Shown here: positions 1 to 5,736 of the stretch, piece after piece
How positions within the stretch are numbered: position 1 is the first letter of the stretch
How the letters are laid out: every line of letters starts with the position of its first letter
Origin: Chitinophagaceae bacterium
GTDB lineage: Bacteria; Bacteroidota; Bacteroidia; Chitinophagales; Chitinophagaceae
Direction: 5' to 3'
Assembly (NCBI GenBank): GCA_021738605.1
Contig: JAIPBY010000012.1
Location: forward strand, 1 to 19,754
Length of the DNA stretch: 19,754 bases
The notes under the pieces: generated by a model
The model's input: the letters and a program-made list of their open reading frames with translations, nothing else
Database searches by the model: none
What the model was told of the DNA's origin: nothing
Position numbers and translations under genes: made by a program

Positions 1-110
1 ATTTCTATCCCCGCTTCTTTTAAGGTGATGATATCGAACTGTGCTCCCAGTATCGCCCTGATTTCTTCAGCTTTGTGTTTGTTGTTGGAGGCAAAAATGA
101 TTTTTCTCAT
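1..110 (-). CDS. rdgB: RdgB/HAM1 XTP/dITP pyrophosphatase, N-terminal part (cut by window edge)
   Basis: Only the first 36 codons are in the window; the gene runs off the left edge. The product would hydrolyse non-canonical purine nucleoside triphosphates (dITP, XTP) to monophosphates, keeping damaged bases out of DNA and RNA. The translated start MRKIIFASNNKHKAEEI carries the family's N-terminal signature: a beta strand followed by (S/T)NNxxK, which binds the substrate phosphates, then a helix EIRAIL. The start codon at 110-108 overlaps the stop codon of the upstream minus-strand gene in an ATGA arrangement, so translation of the two is probably coupled. The motif is clear, but the catalytic core lies outside the window. 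Confidence 0.88.
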   Translation of the reverse strand, partial: MRKIIFASNNKHKAEEIRAILGAQFDIITLKEAGIE

Positions 111-607
111 GAGGGAAAAAGTTGTTTGAGGCATTGCCAAAGTTGCATTTTCAATGCCTTGTCGGCTTCAATAGTATCTAATGTTGGCGCAGCAAGGTAC
201 CGTACTTCCTGGAAGGATTGAACCTGAAAATGAGGAAAATTAATGGGAAGACCAATCGCCGCGGGGCCTACACCAAAAAGAATCAATTGCTTTTGCTTGA
301 ACTGGCTGAAAGTAGCCTTGTAGTCAGGCAACTCATTTAGCCTATTTGCAATAATGGTATAATTCGCTTGTTCCAGCTTGCATGCTTTCATGATATTGTT
401 CAGAAAGTCCAGCTGTTGGGAGGGCAGCTCTTTTCCTCCTGCCAGAGAAACAACAACGGTGTCAACAGGAAGGCCTGCCAAAACTTCAGTGGCGCTTGCT
501 GCTGGCTTGTTCGTTGCGGTATCGGGATTTTTCAAATCCACCAGGCAGTTGCTGAAGAGGGTAGAAAGAACTGCAATGGGCAATTTGATGGTTTCTTGTT
601 GGTCCAT
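107..607 (-). CDS. Uncharacterised 166-aa protein, possibly a DNA polymerase III psi (HolD)-like subunit
   Basis: I do not recognise this protein with certainty. Residues 1-30 carry a hydrophobic segment (LPIAVLSTLFSNCLVDL). Residues 31-45 look like a low-complexity linker rich in Ala, Thr and Pro. Residues 48-160 look like a compact alpha/beta domain. The order of elements in that domain resembles HolD: a strand (VDTVVVSL), a helix before KLEQ, a strand NYTIIAN, an LP turn, a strand LILFG, and an ending APTLDTIEADKALKMQLW. The ending is close in pattern to the E. coli psi ending with SPAL, a charged helix and ALWQQI. Psi bridges the clamp loader and chi in gammaproteobacteria; no such subunit is generally annotated in Bacteroidota. 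It overlaps rdgB by 4 nt, a nucleotide-pool repair gene, which fits a DNA-maintenance role. The gene is well supported; the function is inference. Confidence 0.8.
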   Translation of the reverse strand: MDQQETIKLPIAVLSTLFSNCLVDLKNPDTATNKPAASATEVLAGLPVDTVVVSLAGGKELPSQQLDFLNNIMKACKLEQANYTIIANRLNELPDYKATFSQFKQKQLILFGVGPAAIGLPINFPHFQVQSFQEVRYLAAPTLDTIEADKALKMQLWQCLKQLFPS

Positions 608-620
608 ATTCAGGCTTTCC

Positions 621-650
621 TTTGTACTTGCAGATTGTTTTGTTTCTTTG
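621..650 (+). promoter_or_regulatory. Possible weak promoter for ilvE
   Basis: The 57-bp gap between the two divergent genes contains TTTG at 621-624 and TTTCTTTG at 643-650, 18 nt apart. This resembles the Bacteroidota pair TTTG/TAnnTTTG but lacks the A of the -7 box. It would start transcription a few bases before the ilvE start at 665. No convincing box was found for the opposite direction. Confidence 0.25.
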
Positions 651-664
651 TAAAAATTTAGGGT

Positions 665-1735
665 ATGCAGACAACGGGAGACATAAAGGTAACAAAAGCC
701 ACGACATCAAAAAGGGCATCGGTGGATTTCAAGAACCTGTCATTTGGAAAAATCTTTACTGACCACATGCTGGTGGCAAAATACAGCAATGGCAGTTGGC
801 AATCTCCAGAAATTGTACCATATGGACCAATCAGTTTTGATCCATCCATGGCAACGATTCACTATGGCCAATCCATTTTTGAGGGCATCAAGGCCTATCG
901 TTTGAAAACCGGTGTGGAAGCCATTTTTAGGCCATATGACAATTTTAAAAGATTCAATAAATCAGCATCCCGCATGGAGATGCCATCGGTTCCTGAAGAT
1001 ATTTTCATAGGAGGAATGAAGCAATTGCTTCAGCTCGAAGCTGCATGGATTCCTGAAGAATACGACCACTCCCTTTACATCAGACCCTTCATGTTCGCAA
1101 CGGATGAGGTTATTGGGGTCAATCCATCAACCACCTATACGTTCATGATCATTTTGAGTCCTGTGGGTCCTTATTATGCGGCTCCGATGAAAATATACGT
1201 CGAGGAATTTTATGTTCGGGCCGTTCCAGGAGGAGTAGGGTATGCCAAGACATCAGGTAATTATGCAGCATCCCTGCATCCTGCTGCAGTTGCCAAGACG
1301 CGTGGGTATGATCAAATCCTCTGGACGGATGCGCACGAGCACAAATATGTACAAGAGTGTGGCACCATGAACGTCTTTTTTGTCATTGGTGACAAATTCA
1401 TTACCCCCGGCCTGGAAACGGGCACCATCCTTGAAGGGGTGACCAGGGATAGTGTAATTGCTGTAGCCAAAGACATGGGTAAAGTAGTAGAGGAGCGTGA
1501 GATTTCAGTCGATGAACTGGTAGATGCCTACAAAGCTGGCCTGCTTACGGAAGCGTTTGGCGCAGGTACAGCAGCAACCATCGCCAAAATTGCTGAATTG
1601 CGGTACAAGGATTTTGTCATGGATTTTGACCCGGCCCAAATGCCTTTGGCCGATGAAATCAAGTCCGTTTTGACAGCAATTCGGGATGGAATTGCCCCGG
1701 ATCCAAGGGGTTGGATGCTCCCAATTCAAGGATAG
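665..1735 (+). CDS. ilvE: Branched-chain amino acid aminotransferase
   Basis: This PLP enzyme catalyses the last step of leucine, isoleucine and valine synthesis and the first step of their breakdown, with 2-oxoglutarate/glutamate as partner. The 356-aa length and sequence fit the fold-type IV, mitochondrial-like BCAT class. Visible motifs: IHYGQSIFEGIKAY at 66-79; the Schiff-base lysine K195 in YAKTSGNYAASL; Glu231 in QECGTMNVFF, which would contact the PLP pyridine nitrogen; GTILEGVTRDS at 253-263; and GAGTAATI near 299-306, which binds phosphate. The start at 665 follows a short A/T-rich leader without a Shine-Dalgarno sequence, as usual in this phylum. It is divergent from the psi-like/rdgB pair and lies 86 bp before rpsL. 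rpsL has its own promoter, so the two are probably transcribed separately. All expected active-site residues are present. Confidence 0.95.
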   Translation: MQTTGDIKVTKATTSKRASVDFKNLSFGKIFTDHMLVAKYSNGSWQSPEIVPYGPISFDPSMATIHYGQSIFEGIKAYRLKTGVEAIFRPYDNFKRFNKSASRMEMPSVPEDIFIGGMKQLLQLEAAWIPEEYDHSLYIRPFMFATDEVIGVNPSTTYTFMIILSPVGPYYAAPMKIYVEEFYVRAVPGGVGYAKTSGNYAASLHPAAVAKTRGYDQILWTDAHEHKYVQECGTMNVFFVIGDKFITPGLETGTILEGVTRDSVIAVAKDMGKVVEEREISVDELVDAYKAGLLTEAFGAGTAATIAKIAELRYKDFVMDFDPAQMPLADEIKSVLTAIRDGIAPDPRGWMLPIQG

Positions 1736-1766
1736 TCGCGGTTTATATAAAAATTTGGGATTGGCG

Positions 1767-1797
1767 TTTGGTTTTTGGAAATTAATTCATACTTTTG
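1767..1797 (+). promoter_or_regulatory. Promoter of rpsL-rpsG
   Basis: TTTG at 1767-1770, 19 nt of spacer, then TACTTTTG at 1790-1797 match the Bacteroidota primary sigma consensus TTTG/TAnnTTTG exactly. Initiation is expected around 1801, giving a leader of about 20 nt that begins UCCC and contains a run of seven A before GGG. The same layout recurs before rpsJ. Confidence 0.85.
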
Positions 1798-1821
1798 CCG
1801 TCCCGTTAAAAAAAGGGTAGA

Positions 1822-2202
1822 ATGCCTACAATTCAACAGCTCGTAAGAAAAGGAAGAGAGATCATCAAGGCCAAGAGCAAATCTAGGGCCCTGGATGCTT
1901 GTCCGCAGCGTCGCGGAGTATGTACTCGTGTATATACCACCACTCCAAAGAAACCAAACTCAGCATTGAGGAAGGTTGCGAAAGTTCGTTTGACCAACAA
2001 AATCGAGGTTATCGCATACATCCCAGGTGAAGGACATAACCTTCAGGAACACTCCATCGTTTTGATCAGGGGTGGTCGTGTGAAGGATCTTCCGGGTGTA
2101 CGTTACCACATCGTAAGGGGTAGCTTGGACACTGCCGGTGTAAAAGACCGCAAGAAGAGCCGTTCCAAGTATGGCACCAAGCGTGTAAAAGCTAAAAAAT
2201 AA
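1822..2202 (+). CDS. rpsL: 30S ribosomal protein S12
   Basis: S12 sits at the decoding centre of the small subunit and helps control tRNA selection accuracy. The 126-aa protein has the universal core: TTTPKKPNSALRKVAKVRL from residue 39 and GGRVKDLPGVRYH at 84-96. The residues whose substitution gives streptomycin resistance in E. coli are wild type here (K43 and K88 when counting Met1; P91 also conserved). Asp89 matches the Asp that is beta-methylthiolated in E. coli. It is the first gene of a two-gene unit with rpsG, 25 nt apart. The N-terminal region is Lys/Arg-rich as expected for rRNA contacts. No Shine-Dalgarno sequence precedes the start. Confidence 0.98.
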   Translation: MPTIQQLVRKGREIIKAKSKSRALDACPQRRGVCTRVYTTTPKKPNSALRKVAKVRLTNKIEVIAYIPGEGHNLQEHSIVLIRGGRVKDLPGVRYHIVRGSLDTAGVKDRKKSRSKYGTKRVKAKK

Positions 2203-2227
2203 TATCAAAACATCGAAATCTATATAG

Positions 2228-2695
2228 ATGAGGAAGTCCAGAGCCAAAAAATTACCCCTTGCACCAGATCCTAAGTTCAATGATACTTTGGTGACACGTT
2301 TTATCAATAACGTCATGTGGCAGGGAAAGAAAGATGCATCATTGATCATTTTCTACGATGCAATTGACAAGGTTGCCAAAATGACTGGTGATGATGGATA
2401 TGAAGTATGGAGGAAAGCATTGAGCAATGTTACTCCTGCCGTAGAAGTAAGAAGCCGCCGTATTGGTGGTGCTACCTTCCAGATTCCGTCTGAAGTGCGT
2501 GCTGACAGGAAAATTTCCCTTAGCATCAAATGGATGGTTCGTTTCGCCAGGGAGCGCAATGGCCGCAGCATGGCAGATAAACTCGCCAATGAGATCGTTG
2601 CAGCCAGCAAGGGTGAAGGTGGAGCTTTCAAAAAGAAAGAAGATACACACCGTATGGCCGAGGCAAACAAGGCCTTCGCACACTTCCGTGTTTAA
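2228..2695 (+). CDS. rpsG: 30S ribosomal protein S7
   Basis: S7 nucleates assembly of the 30S head by binding the 3' major domain of 16S rRNA and lies at the E site. The 155-aa length is standard. The N-terminal RKSRAKKLPLAPDPKFND, the helix LVTRFINNVMWQGKKDAS, the segment PAVEVRSRRIGGATFQIP and the C-terminal KKEDTHRMAEANKAFAHFRV are all characteristic. It follows rpsL by 25 nt with no promoter between them and is followed by an intrinsic terminator at 2716-2744. In E. coli S7 is the autogenous regulator of the str operon; I see no obvious S7 operator in this short gap. Confidence 0.98.
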   Translation: MRKSRAKKLPLAPDPKFNDTLVTRFINNVMWQGKKDASLIIFYDAIDKVAKMTGDDGYEVWRKALSNVTPAVEVRSRRIGGATFQIPSEVRADRKISLSIKWMVRFARERNGRSMADKLANEIVAASKGEGGAFKKKEDTHRMAEANKAFAHFRV

Positions 2696-2715
2696 TCTCA
2701 ACTTAATTTCAATAC

Positions 2716-2744
2716 AAAGGGCTGCCTGTTGGTGGCCCTTTTTT
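2716..2744 (+). terminator. Intrinsic terminator after rpsG
   Basis: GGGCTGCC (2719-2726) pairs with GGTGGCCC (2731-2738) in an 8-bp stem with two G-U pairs and a TGTT loop, followed by six T (2739-2744). AAA before the stem can extend it. It lies 21 nt after the rpsG stop and just before the fusA promoter, separating the two units. Confidence 0.85.
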
Positions 2745-2769
2745 ATTTCGGTTTATGCACTGCATTTCC

Positions 2770-2777
2770 TAACTTTG
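2770..2777 (+). promoter_or_regulatory. Promoter -7 box for fusA
   Basis: TAACTTTG matches the Bacteroidota -7 consensus TAnnTTTG. The -33 position, 19 nt upstream, reads TTCG (2747-2750), one mismatch from TTTG. Initiation is expected near 2781, giving a leader of about 75 nt that holds a short upstream ORF. The box follows the rpsG terminator, so fusA can be expressed independently. Confidence 0.7.
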
Positions 2778-2801
2778 CACCCGCAAAAGCAGGTTTCCTT
2801 T

Positions 2802-2840
2802 ATGGGAGCCAATCAATTGCCCAAAAACAAAACTTTTTAA
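2802..2840 (+). CDS. Possible 12-codon upstream ORF in the fusA leader
   Basis: ATG at 2802 opens a 12-codon frame, MGANQLPKNKTF, ending in TAA at 2838-2840, 15 nt before the fusA start. It lies entirely downstream of the predicted fusA transcription start. It could be a leader peptide influencing fusA translation, or chance. Nothing else indicates that it is translated. Confidence 0.3.
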   Translation: MGANQLPKNKTF

Positions 2841-2855
2841 ACAATAAGTACAGTC

Positions 2856-5000
2856 ATGGCAGACTTAAAATTTCAACGGAACTTTGGTATTGCTGCGCAC
2901 ATTGATGCAGGTAAAACTACCACTACAGAGCGTATCCTGCGCTACACAGGAATGATCCACAAGATTGGGGAGGTGCACGATGGTGCCGCTACCACTGACT
3001 GGATGGAGCAGGAAAAAGAGCGCGGTATCACCATCACTTCAGCGGCAGTAAGCTGTCAGTGGAACTTTCCAACAGTTTTGGGAAAAGCAACACCAGACAC
3101 ACAAAAGTATTATTTCAATATCATCGATACCCCGGGCCACGTTGACTTTACCGTTGAGGTAGAACGTTCCATGCGTGTCTTGGATGGTTTGATTGCCCTG
3201 TTTTCTGCAGTAGATGGTGTTGAGCCACAATCAGAAACAGTTTGGCGCCAGGCCAACAGGTACAAGGTTCCCCGCATCGGGTTTGTCAACAAAATGGACC
3301 GCAGTGGTGCAGACTTCCTCATGGTTGTTCGCCAGGTAAAAGAAATGCTCGGTGCTAAAGCCGTGCCATTGCAGCTTCCTATCGGAGCTGAAGATAACTT
3401 TACTGGTGTGGTTGATTTGATCAAGATGAAAGGAATCATCTGGCACATGGAAACTGAGGGAATGACATTTGATGAGATTCCTGTTCCTGCTGACATGGTG
3501 GAAGAAGCCAACGAATGGAGGCAGAACCTCATCGAAGCGGTTGCTGAATATGATGATAAATTATTGGAGAAATTCTTTGACGATCCAACCACCATCTCTG
3601 AAGATGAGGTGCACGAAGCCATCCGCAAGGCGGCCATCGACCTCAGCATCGTTCCAATGATGTGTGGATCATCTTTCAAGAACAAGGGTGTACAAACCGC
3701 ACTGGATGCAGTTTGTCGCTACCTCCCTTCACCTGTAGACATTGATGCTGTTGAAGGTATCAATCCTGATAACGGAGAGATTGTTTCCCGCAAACCTTCT
3801 GCATCGGAACCATTTGCAGCACTTGCTTTCAAAATCATGACCGATCCTTTTGTGGGAAGGCTGGCCTTCTTCAGGGTATATTCTGGCCATCTTGATGCCG
3901 GTTCCTATGTATTGAACGTAAGGAGCGGTAAAAAAGAGCGCATCAGCCGTATCATGAAAATGTTTGCCAACAAGCAGAATCCGATCGACTTCATTGAAGC
4001 GGGAGATATTGGAGCAGCTGTAGGTTTCAAAGAAATCAAAACAGGTGATACCCTTTGCGATGAAGATCATCCAATCGTTTTGGAGAACATGTTCATTCCA
4101 GAGCCGGTTATATCAGTAGCTGTGGAGCCCAAAGCCCAGGCTGACGTTGACAGGATGGGAATGGCCATTGCCAAACTTGTTGAAGAAGATCCTACTTTGC
4201 GTGTCAGAACAGACGAAGAAACAGGTCAAACCATCCTCAGTGGAATGGGTGAACTGCACCTCGAGATCATTGTCGACCGCATGCGCAGGGAATTCAAAGT
4301 AGAAGTGAACCAGGGTGCTCCTCAGGTTGCTTACAAAGAAGCATTCCACGCTACTGTTCAGCATCGTGAGACCTTGAAGAAGCAAACGGGTGGTCGTGGT
4401 AAGTTCGCCGATATCGTATTCGAATTCGGACCTGCAGATGCAGAATGGCTTACCGAGAATCCTGGAAAATCAATGCAATTTGTCAATGATATCTTCGGAG
4501 GATCCATTCCAAGAGAATTTATACCTGCCATCCAGAAAGGATTCGAGCAATCCATGTCCACTGGTGTATTGGCCAACTACCCTGTAGAGAGCATGAAAGT
4601 CAGGATATTCGACGGAAGCTTCCACCAGGTTGACTCCGATTCAATGTCTTTCGAACTTTGTGCCAAGGGTGGTTTCCGTGAGGCCGCACGCAAAGCCAAG
4701 CCGGTTTTGCTTGAGCCGATCATGAAAATCGAGGTAATCACCCCAGAACAATACATGGGAGACGTTACAGGAGATTTGAACAGGAGAAGGGGTATGCTTG
4801 AAGGAATGGACAGCAGGGCAGGAGCCCAGGTCATCAAGGCCAAGGTTCCGTTGAGCGAGATGTTTGGGTATGTTACCCAGCTGCGTTCGCTTTCCTCAGG
4901 TCGTGCTTCCTCAACCATGGAGTTCTCTCACTATAACCCAGCCCCCAACAATATCGCTGAAGAAGTGATCGCAAGGGTAAAAGGCAAGGCCAAAGAGTAA
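2856..5000 (+). CDS. fusA: Elongation factor G
   Basis: EF-G is the translational GTPase that moves tRNAs and mRNA after peptide bond formation and, with RRF, splits ribosomes. The 714-aa protein is full length. GTPase motifs: P-loop AHIDAGKT at 14-21, switch I RGITIT at 56-61, DTPGH at 91-95 with the catalytic His95, and NKMD at 145-148. Domains II-V follow; domain IV contains GGRGKFADIVFEFGP and GGSIPREFIPAIQKGFEQ, and domain V contains GDLNRRRGMLEGM. Its integrity and position beside rpsL/rpsG mark it as the canonical EF-G rather than the EF-G2 paralogue. It has its own promoter and terminator. No tuf gene follows, unlike the enterobacterial str operon. The start is preceded by A-rich sequence instead of a Shine-Dalgarno element. 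Confidence 0.98.
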   Translation: MADLKFQRNFGIAAHIDAGKTTTTERILRYTGMIHKIGEVHDGAATTDWMEQEKERGITITSAAVSCQWNFPTVLGKATPDTQKYYFNIIDTPGHVDFTVEVERSMRVLDGLIALFSAVDGVEPQSETVWRQANRYKVPRIGFVNKMDRSGADFLMVVRQVKEMLGAKAVPLQLPIGAEDNFTGVVDLIKMKGIIWHMETEGMTFDEIPVPADMVEEANEWRQNLIEAVAEYDDKLLEKFFDDPTTISEDEVHEAIRKAAIDLSIVPMMCGSSFKNKGVQTALDAVCRYLPSPVDIDAVEGINPDNGEIVSRKPSASEPFAALAFKIMTDPFVGRLAFFRVYSGHLDAGSYVLNVRSGKKERISRIMKMFANKQNPIDFIEAGDIGAAVGFKEIKTGDTLCDEDHPIVLENMFIPEPVISVAVEPKAQADVDRMGMAIAKLVEEDPTLRVRTDEETGQTILSGMGELHLEIIVDRMRREFKVEVNQGAPQVAYKEAFHATVQHRETLKKQTGGRGKFADIVFEFGPADAEWLTENPGKSMQFVNDIFGGSIPREFIPAIQKGFEQSMSTGVLANYPVESMKVRIFDGSFHQVDSDSMSFELCAKGGFREAARKAKPVLLEPIMKIEVITPEQYMGDVTGDLNRRRGMLEGMDSRAGAQVIKAKVPLSEMFGYVTQLRSLSSGRASSTMEFSHYNPAPNNIAEEVIARVKGKAKE

Positions 5001-5027
5001 TTACAATTACTTGTTAATCAATATATT

Positions 5028-5060
5028 AGGCCCTGGATTTGTCCGGGGCCTATTTATTTT
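5028..5060 (+). terminator. Intrinsic terminator after fusA
   Basis: AGGCCCTGGA (5028-5037) pairs with TCCGGGGCCT (5042-5051) in a 10-bp stem with one G-U pair and a TTTG loop, followed by the T-rich tail ATTTATTTT. CCTATTT at 5049-5055 could alternatively pair with AAATAGG at 5064-5070, which would compete with the 3' arm; whether that matters is unknown. Confidence 0.85.
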
Positions 5061-5085
5061 CGAAAATAGGTGCAATTCCGCGGAA
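5055..5085 (+). other. Two perfect palindromes upstream of the rpsJ promoter
   Basis: TATTTTCGAAAATA (5055-5068, 14 bp) and TTCCGCGGAA (5076-5085, 10 bp) are perfect palindromes between the fusA terminator and the -33 box at 5102. They could be protein-binding sites, but palindromes of these lengths are expected by chance about once or more in a window this size. The first also overlaps the tail of the terminator. Confidence 0.3.
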
Positions 5086-5101
5086 AAATCAGCCATTTTG
5101 T

Positions 5102-5132
5102 TTTGTAAGTTTAAAACAAATCCATACTTTTG
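5102..5132 (+). promoter_or_regulatory. Promoter of the S10-spc ribosomal protein operon
   Basis: TTTG (5102-5105), a 19-nt spacer and TACTTTTG (5125-5132) match the Bacteroidota consensus exactly, with the same spacing and the same -7 octamer as the rpsL promoter. Initiation is expected near 5136. The leader contains CCATTT/AAATGG (5137-5142/5146-5151), a 6-bp inverted repeat around three A. I found no further promoter of this type in the gaps up to map, so this probably drives the whole cluster. Confidence 0.87.
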
Positions 5133-5161
5133 CATCCCATTTAAAAAATGGTCATTTAACT

Positions 5162-5467
5162 ATGTCACAGCGAATCAGAATAAAATTACAGTCATACGAC
5201 CATAATCTGGTTGACAAGTCAGCGGAGAAGATTGTGAAAACCGTACGCAGCACTGGAGCAGTAATTACTGGTCCAATTCCCTTGCCTACACAAAAAAGGA
5301 TTTTCACTGTGTTGAAATCACCACACGTTAACAAGAAAGCGCGTGAGCAGTTCCAACTCTGCACACACAAGCGTTTGCTTGATATTTACACTTCATCTTC
5401 ACGTACAGTGGATGCATTGAGCAAGCTCGATCTTCCAAGTGGTGTAGATGTAGAAATCAAGGCCTGA
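5162..5467 (+). CDS. rpsJ: 30S ribosomal protein S10
   Basis: S10 is a protein of the 30S head; as NusE it also joins antitermination complexes with NusB. The 101-aa product begins MSQRIRIKLQSYDHNLVD and contains the family signature TGPIPLPTQKRIFTVLKSPHV and the ending KLDLPSGVDVEIKA. The open frame extends upstream to an ATG at 5039, but that would lie before the promoter and through the fusA terminator. The ATG at 5162, about 26 nt after the expected transcription start, matches the family N-terminus and length. It heads the long ribosomal cluster and is separated from rplC by an unusually long, structured gap. Confidence 0.97.
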   Translation: MSQRIRIKLQSYDHNLVDKSAEKIVKTVRSTGAVITGPIPLPTQKRIFTVLKSPHVNKKAREQFQLCTHKRLLDIYTSSSRTVDALSKLDLPSGVDVEIKA

Positions 5468-5736
5468 TGAGGTCAGGTGCTCCTTAAAGCGGCACCGCAG
5501 TTCTTTATTATTCATCTCCCAATTGATTGCCGTTGGCATGAGAAAAAGGAGCGCTGAAAATCAATTTTGTCTCTCTAAAGAGAGTTGAAATATAAACAGG
5601 CCCTTCGAGGTTTGTTTACTGTCGGTACTTCCCTCCTGAAGATTTGGGAAAAAGGAAAAGGTCGATGGCAAACTGGGATTGAAGCGAGGTATCCCCTCAC
5701 TGTCCATTTAACCGAAAAGGGTATAAACAAAGTACA
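5468..5736 (+). promoter_or_regulatory. 269-nt structured gap between rpsJ and rplC, candidate r-protein regulatory RNA
   Basis: No convincing gene or promoter lies here, and it is the longest gap in the window. Hand pairing gives: P1 5476-5485 with 5546-5555 (10 bp, two G-U); inside it P2 5488-5494 with 5528-5534 (7 bp, one G-U); hairpin 5564-5591 (CTCTC/GAGAG with a TAAA loop, extended outward by six more pairs past one mismatch); hairpin 5593-5618 (10 bp with loop CTTCGA); then weaker TTCCC/GGGAA (5629-5633/5646-5650) and GGGAT/ATCCC (5675-5679/5691-5695). An alternative helix GGTGC/GCACC (5476-5480/5492-5496) excludes P1 and P2, so a switch is conceivable. Position before rplC-rplD suggests control by a product of the operon, such as L4 or L3, by analogy with the E. 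coli S10 leader. Identity and ligand are inference. Confidence 0.5.

Noticed and set aside
1960..2349. 129-codon antisense frame over rpsL and rpsG
   Set aside because: It is the reverse of two certain ribosomal genes, shows no protein family features, and has no promoter; it reflects codon bias on the coding strand.
2463..2840. 125-codon plus-strand frame overlapping the rpsG 3' half and the fusA leader
   Set aside because: It is a shifted frame of rpsG that crosses the terminator and the fusA promoter. Only its last 12 codons after an internal ATG were kept, as a possible upstream ORF.
3110..3685. 191-codon antisense frame within fusA
   Set aside because: Long but Ser/Thr-rich with no recognisable domain; it is a by-product of the fusA codon pattern.
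5039..5161. Upstream extension of the rpsJ frame (41 extra codons)
   Set aside because: It lies across the fusA terminator and the rpsJ promoter, so it would not be on the transcript; the family N-terminus begins at 5162.
5538..5588. 16-codon ORF (starts MRKRSAENQ) inside the rpsJ-rplC gap
   Set aside because: It runs through the predicted helices, lacks any initiation signal or recognisable similarity, and a frame this short is expected by chance in 269 nt.
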